NCBI RefSeq assembly: GCF_002118315.1
Contig: NZ_MTSZ01000002.1
Span: 248,001-312,000 of the forward strand
DNA from: Kiloniella majae
GTDB taxonomy: Bacteria; Pseudomonadota; Alphaproteobacteria; Kiloniellales; Kiloniellaceae
Direction: 5' to 3'
Length of the DNA stretch: 64,000 nt
Shown here: positions 59,753 through 64,000 of the stretch, piece after piece
Numbering within the stretch: position 1 is the stretch's first letter
How the letters are laid out: each line of letters starts with the position of its first letter
The notes under the pieces: model-generated
Seen by the model: only the letters and a program-made list of their open reading frames with translations
Told to the model about the DNA's origin: nothing
Databases searched by the model: none
Made by a program: the position numbers and the translations under genes

Positions 59753-62700
59753 TCAAGCATCACTTTGTGTCAATTCCACATTCAGACCAAGAGAACGAAG
59801 CTCTTTGACCAAAACGTTAAAGGACTCAGGAATACCTGCTTCGAAGTTCTCATCACCTTTGACGATAGCTTCGTAAACTTTGGTACGTCCGGACACGTCA
59901 TCAGATTTAACTGTCAACATTTCCTGCAAGGTATAGGCAGCACCATAAGCTTCGAGTGCCCAAACCTCCATCTCACCGAAACGCTGTCCACCAAACTGAG
60001 CTTTACCGCCCAATGGCTGCTGCGTAACAAGAGAGTAAGGTCCGATAGAACGCGCATGGATCTTGTCGTCAACAAGGTGATGCAGTTTCAGCATGTAGAT
60101 ATAACCAACGGTTACACTACGATCGAACTGTTCACCTGTACGACCGTCGATGAGACGAACCTGACCAGAACTATCAAGCCCGGCTTTTTCAAGCATCTCA
60201 ACAACGTCTTTTTCCTTGGCACCATCGAATACAGGGGTCGCGATCGGAACACCGTTACGTAGGTTGTAACCCAGTTCGTCAAGCTCATCAGTATTCATAT
60301 CTATGATGTCGTCGTTATAGTCTTTTTCACCATAAACATCGAGCAACTTAGATTTAAGATCATCGTAATCGCCTGTGCGACGTGCATCCACAGCCATATC
60401 ACCAATCTGGTGACCAAGACCGCGACATGCCCAACCCAAGTGAGTTTCAAGAATCTGACCAACGTTCATACGTGATGGAACACCAAGCGGGTTCAACACG
60501 ATATCAACAGGTGTGCCATCTTCGGTATAAGGCATATCTTCCACAGGCATAATGCGAGAGATAACACCTTTGTTTCCGTGACGACCAGCCATCTTATCAC
60601 CAGGCTGAAGCTTACGCTTCACAGCAACAAAGACCTTAACCATCTTCATTACACCAGGAAGAAGTTCATCACCACGCTGTAGCTTCTGGACTTTGTCGTC
60701 AAAGCGTTTCGTCAGTTCGTCAATTGACTCTTCAAACTGCTTGTTAAGCGCTTCGATTTCAGTCTGAGCAGCATCGTCTTCAACAGCAATCTGGCGCCAC
60801 TGCCCAGGCGTGTAGTCAGCAAGAAGAGCTTCGTCAACCTTAATACCGGTAGACATACCCTTTGGACCGCTAACAACAACATTACCAAGAACGAATTCTT
60901 TCAGACGGTCATAGAAGGAGCGTTCCAGAATACCACGTTCATCATCACGGTCTTTTGCGAGATGTTCGATTTCCAGACGCTCAATAGCAAGTTCACGCTC
61001 ATCTTTCTCAACACCACGGCGAGAGAAGACACGTACGTCAACAACAGTACCAACGCCCCCAGGAGGAACGCGCAGAGATGTATCTCGAACGTCAGATGCT
61101 TTTTCACCAAAGATTGCACGAAGAAGTTTTTCTTCCGGCGTCATTGGGGATTCACCTTTTGGTGTCACCTTACCAACAAGAATATCACCAGGCTGTACTT
61201 CAGCACCGATGTAAACCATACCAGCTTCATCAAGGTTGCGAAGTGCGTCTTCACCAACGTTTGGAATATCACGTGTGATTTCTTCCTGACCAAGCTTTGT
61301 GTCACGTGCCATCACTTCATAAGCTTCGATATGAATTGAAGTAAAGACATCGTCACGTACAATACGCTCAGAGATCAGGATTGAATCCTCGTAGTTGTAA
61401 CCATTCCAAGGCATAAATGCCACGAGAACGTTACGACCAAGAGCCAACTCGCCAAGATCAGTAGAAGGACCATCGGCCATGATGTCGCCGCGAGAAACAC
61501 GGTCACCAACCTTAACCAATGGACGTTGGTTAATACACGTGCCTTGGTTAGAGCGCTGGAACTTCGACAGGTTATAAATGTCTACCGCACCCTCGCCTGT
61601 GGACATGTCATCACGAACACGAACAACAATACGCGTCGCATCCACCTGATCTACGATACCACCACGACGAGCGGAAATAGATACACCTGAATCCTGTGCA
61701 ACACGCGGCTCCATACCTGTTCCAACAAACGGCGCCTCTGCTTTGAGCAGTGGAACCGCCTGACGCTGCATGTTCGAGCCCATAAGAGCACGGTTCGCAT
61801 CATCGTTTTCAAGGAACGGGATCAAAGCAGCAGCAACAGAAACGAGCTGCTTCGGAGACACATCAATCAGATTGATATCTTCACTACGTGAAACGAAGTA
61901 GTCACCACTCTTACGGCAAGAAATCAATTCTTCCACAAAAGTATTGTCTTCATTCAGCGCTGCGTTTGCTTCCGCAATTGTGTAACGTCCCTCTTCAATC
62001 GCACTCAGGTAAATAACATCATCTGTTACTTTACCATCAACGATTTTACGATACGGGCTTTCGATGAAACCATAAGGGTTCACACGCGCAAAAGTCGCAA
62101 GGGAGTTGATCAAACCAATGTTTGGTCCCTCAGGCGTTTCAATCGGGCAAATACGTCCGTAGTGCGTTGCATGCACGTCACGAACCTCAAAACCAGCACG
62201 CTCACGTGTCAGACCGCCAGGGCCCAACGCAGAAACACGGCGCTTGTGCGTAATTTCTGAAAGTGGGTTTGTTTGGTCCATAAACTGTGAAAGCTGAGAA
62301 GATCCGAAGAATTCGCGGATAGCAGCAGCAACAGGTTTCGCGTTGATCAGGTCATGCGGCATAACCGTATCGATCTCAACAGAACTCATACGCTCCTTGA
62401 TCGCACGTTCCATACGCAGGAGACCTACGCGGAACTGGTTTTCCATCAACTCACCAACGGAACGAACACGACGGTTACCGAGGTGATCGATATCATCAAT
62501 CTCACCTTTACCATCTTTCAACTCACAGAGAATCTTGACGATCTCCATAATGTCTTCGCGACGTAAGGTACGAAGCTGATCATCCGTCTCAAAATCAAGA
62601 CGTGCGTTCATTTTCACACGACCAACAGAAGAAAGATCATAACGCTCTGAATCAAAGAACAGACCGTTGAACATTTTCTCAGCAGCTTCAAGGGTCGGTG

Positions 62701-63922
62701 GCTCACCCGGGCGCATCACACGATAGATGTCCAGAAGAGCATCTTCACGTGTCGCATTCTTATCCGCAGCAAGTGTATTACGGATATACGGGCCAACCTT
62801 CACATTATCAATACCGAGAACTTCAATTTCAGAAAGTCCTGTACCGGCGAGTTCTTCCAGAAGCTCTTCGGTGATTTCCTCACCAGCTTCACAAATAACT
62901 TCACCAGTGGATGCATTGATGTGATCGTTCGCAATGTAAGACCCGAAAAGGTCATCACCAGGAACAAAGATATCAGTCAGGCCACCATCAACAAGCTTAC
63001 GAATTTGACGAGGAGTCAGTTTTGTGCCTGCTTCCGCAGCAACATCACCTGTCTTTGCATCAATAAGATCGTTGTTAAGCTTAACACCCTTCAAGGCTTC
63101 AGCATCAAAAGGACGCTTCCAACCGTTGCCGGATTTTTCATAAGTCACAGTGTCATAGAAGAAGTTCAACAGATCTTCTGGAGACATTCCCTGTGCTTCT
63201 TGAGGATCAAGAACTTCGTTTGCTTCTTCAAGCTCAGCGCGACGAAGTGCAGTCTCTGCATTGTCAAGCGCGAGCAATAGCGTTGTCGCAGGAAGCTTAC
63301 GGCGGCGATCGATACGAACATAGACAAGGTCTTTCGCATCAAATTCAAGGTCAAGCCAAGAACCACGGTAAGGGATAACGCGAGCAGCAAACAGGAATTT
63401 ACCTGATGAATGGGTTTTGCCACGATCATGGTCAAAGAACACACCAGGGCTACGGTGCATCTGAGAAACGATTACACGCTCAGTACCATTAACAACAAAT
63501 GTACCGTAACGTGTCATCATCGGCAGATCACCCATGTAAACATCTTGCTCTTTGATGTCACGGATTGATCTTGCGCCGGTATCTTCGTCTACGTCCCAAA
63601 CGACCAGTCTCAAGGTAACCTTGAGAGGTGCAGCATAGGTAATGCCACGCTGTTGGCATTCTTCTACGTCAAACTTAGGTTGTTCCAGCTCGTAACGCAG
63701 AAACTGCAGTTCAGACTTTTCAGCAAAATCCTTGATCGAAAAAATCGATTCAAATACTTCTTGAAGTCCGGTAGTTTTGCGCTCAGCAGCAGGAACGCCT
63801 ACCTGTAGGAACTGATCGTAAGATGCCTTCTGAACTTCAATCAAATTAGGCATAGTGCTCACTTCCGTGATACGCCCGAAGTCCTTGCGAATGCGCTTGC
63901 GACCCGTAAACGATCTCGCCAT
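59753..63922 (-). CDS. rpoB: DNA-directed RNA polymerase beta subunit
   Basis: 1389 residues from the ATG at 63922 ([18 protein letters not shown]); the frame runs open to 63994, but the extra residues are not typical. The rifampicin region [20 protein letters not shown] and [10 protein letters not shown] has the sensitive residues Asp, His and Ser, with Thr in place of the first Asn of E. coli. The C-terminal [19 protein letters not shown] is intact. It normally follows rplJL, which lie outside the window. Confidence 0.98.
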   Translation of the reverse strand: MARSFTGRKRIRKDFGRITEVSTMPNLIEVQKASYDQFLQVGVPAAERKTTGLQEVFESIFSIKDFAEKSELQFLRYELEQPKFDVEECQQRGITYAAPLKVTLRLVVWDVDEDTGARSIRDIKEQDVYMGDLPMMTRYGTFVVNGTERVIVSQMHRSPGVFFDHDRGKTHSSGKFLFAARVIPYRGSWLDLEFDAKDLVYVRIDRRRKLPATTLLLALDNAETALRRAELEEANEVLDPQEAQGMSPEDLLNFFYDTVTYEKSGNGWKRPFDAEALKGVKLNNDLIDAKTGDVAAEAGTKLTPRQIRKLVDGGLTDIFVPGDDLFGSYIANDHINASTGEVICEAGEEITEELLEELAGTGLSEIEVLGIDNVKVGPYIRNTLAADKNATREDALLDIYRVMRPGEPPTLEAAEKMFNGLFFDSERYDLSSVGRVKMNARLDFETDDQLRTLRREDIMEIVKILCELKDGKGEIDDIDHLGNRRVRSVGELMENQFRVGLLRMERAIKERMSSVEIDTVMPHDLINAKPVAAAIREFFGSSQLSQFMDQTNPLSEITHKRRVSALGPGGLTRERAGFEVRDVHATHYGRICPIETPEGPNIGLINSLATFARVNPYGFIESPYRKIVDGKVTDDVIYLSAIEEGRYTIAEANAALNEDNTFVEELISCRKSGDYFVSRSEDINLIDVSPKQLVSVAAALIPFLENDDANRALMGSNMQRQAVPLLKAEAPFVGTGMEPRVAQDSGVSISARRGGIVDQVDATRIVVRVRDDMSTGEGAVDIYNLSKFQRSNQGTCINQRPLVKVGDRVSRGDIMADGPSTDLGELALGRNVLVAFMPWNGYNYEDSILISERIVRDDVFTSIHIEAYEVMARDTKLGQEEITRDIPNVGEDALRNLDEAGMVYIGAEVQPGDILVGKVTPKGESPMTPEEKLLRAIFGEKASDVRDTSLRVPPGGVGTVVDVRVFSRRGVEKDERELAIERLEIEHLAKDRDDERGILERSFYDRLKEFVLGNVVVSGPKGMSTGIKVDEALLADYTPGQWRQIAVEDDAAQTEIEALNKQFEESIDELTKRFDDKVQKLQRGDELLPGVMKMVKVFVAVKRKLQPGDKMAGRHGNKGVISRIMPVEDMPYTEDGTPVDIVLNPLGVPSRMNVGQILETHLGWACRGLGHQIGDMAVDARRTGDYDDLKSKLLDVYGEKDYNDDIIDMNTDELDELGYNLRNGVPIATPVFDGAKEKDVVEMLEKAGLDSSGQVRLIDGRTGEQFDRSVTVGYIYMLKLHHLVDDKIHARSIGPYSLVTQQPLGGKAQFGGQRFGEMEVWALEAYGAAYTLQEMLTVKSDDVSGRTKVYEAIVKGDENFEAGIPESFNVLVKELRSLGLNVELTQSDA

Positions 63923-64000
63923 GTCAGTAACGTCCTCGTCCCATTGGGTGTTGACGAAAGGAAGGTTCCCCAACGTCAATAAATTTCTAAACAATCGCCG

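Noticed and set aside
59753-63922. rifampicin- or streptomycin-resistance changes in rpoB and rpsL
   Set aside because: The key positions carry the sensitive residues; the Thr in MDQTNP is probably a normal lineage difference.

Overview
This window comes from the chromosome of an alphaproteobacterium with moderate to low GC, probably a marine member of the Rhodospirillales or a relative. Three things point there: an ATP12-type F1 assembly chaperone gene (typical of alphaproteobacteria and mitochondria), the gene order rplQ-degQ-rarA ... crcB-rluC-HAD-ATP12, and the sequence character of the RNA polymerase and ribosomal genes. I cannot name the genus from sequence alone.

Positions 1 to about 29.8 kb are mostly accessory metabolism in short transcription units on both strands. 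They include a MerR regulator cut by the window edge (LiuR-like), a tiny DUF1127-like ORF, and an AraC regulator with a membrane-embedded N-terminal half, divergent from a secreted alpha/beta hydrolase. A haloacetate-dehalogenase-like hydrolase, an SDR oxidoreductase and a short amine oxidase follow. Next come trhO, three scattered GNAT acetyltransferases, two tandem paralogous lipoproteins of unknown function and an orphan solute-binding protein. A threonine-synthase-like PLP enzyme is divergent from a cystine-type ABC transporter (tcyJ-tcyL-tcyN). After an MFS/LysR divergent pair and cysE comes a coherent block at 19.0-25.5 kb: an RpiR regulator divergent from an N-formylglutamate amidohydrolase-like gene, a complete TRAP transporter and a glutamine-synthetase-family ligase. 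Two near-identical inverted repeats in front of this block look like RpiR operators. It is the best candidate in the window for an uncharacterised uptake and catabolic system.

Positions 25.6-36.7 kb hold a lone HEPN-like small protein, propionyl-CoA carboxylase (pccB, pccA), the ATP12 chaperone, a HAD phosphatase, rluC, crcB, an isochorismatase-fold protein lacking all three usual catalytic residues, rarA and degQ.

Positions 36.8-64.0 kb, all on the minus strand, are the large information-processing cluster. In transcription order it reads rpoB-rpoC, then rpsL-rpsG-fusA-tuf (str operon), rpsJ to rplP to rplO (S10 and spc operons), secY-adk, and rpsM-rpsK-rpoA-rplQ (alpha operon). Strong hairpins or terminators lie after rpoB, rpoC, tuf, rplO, rpsK and rplQ. 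Good sigma-70-type promoters precede rpsL and rpsM, so the cluster seems split into several transcription units. No rRNA, tRNA, CRISPR array or insertion sequence was seen.
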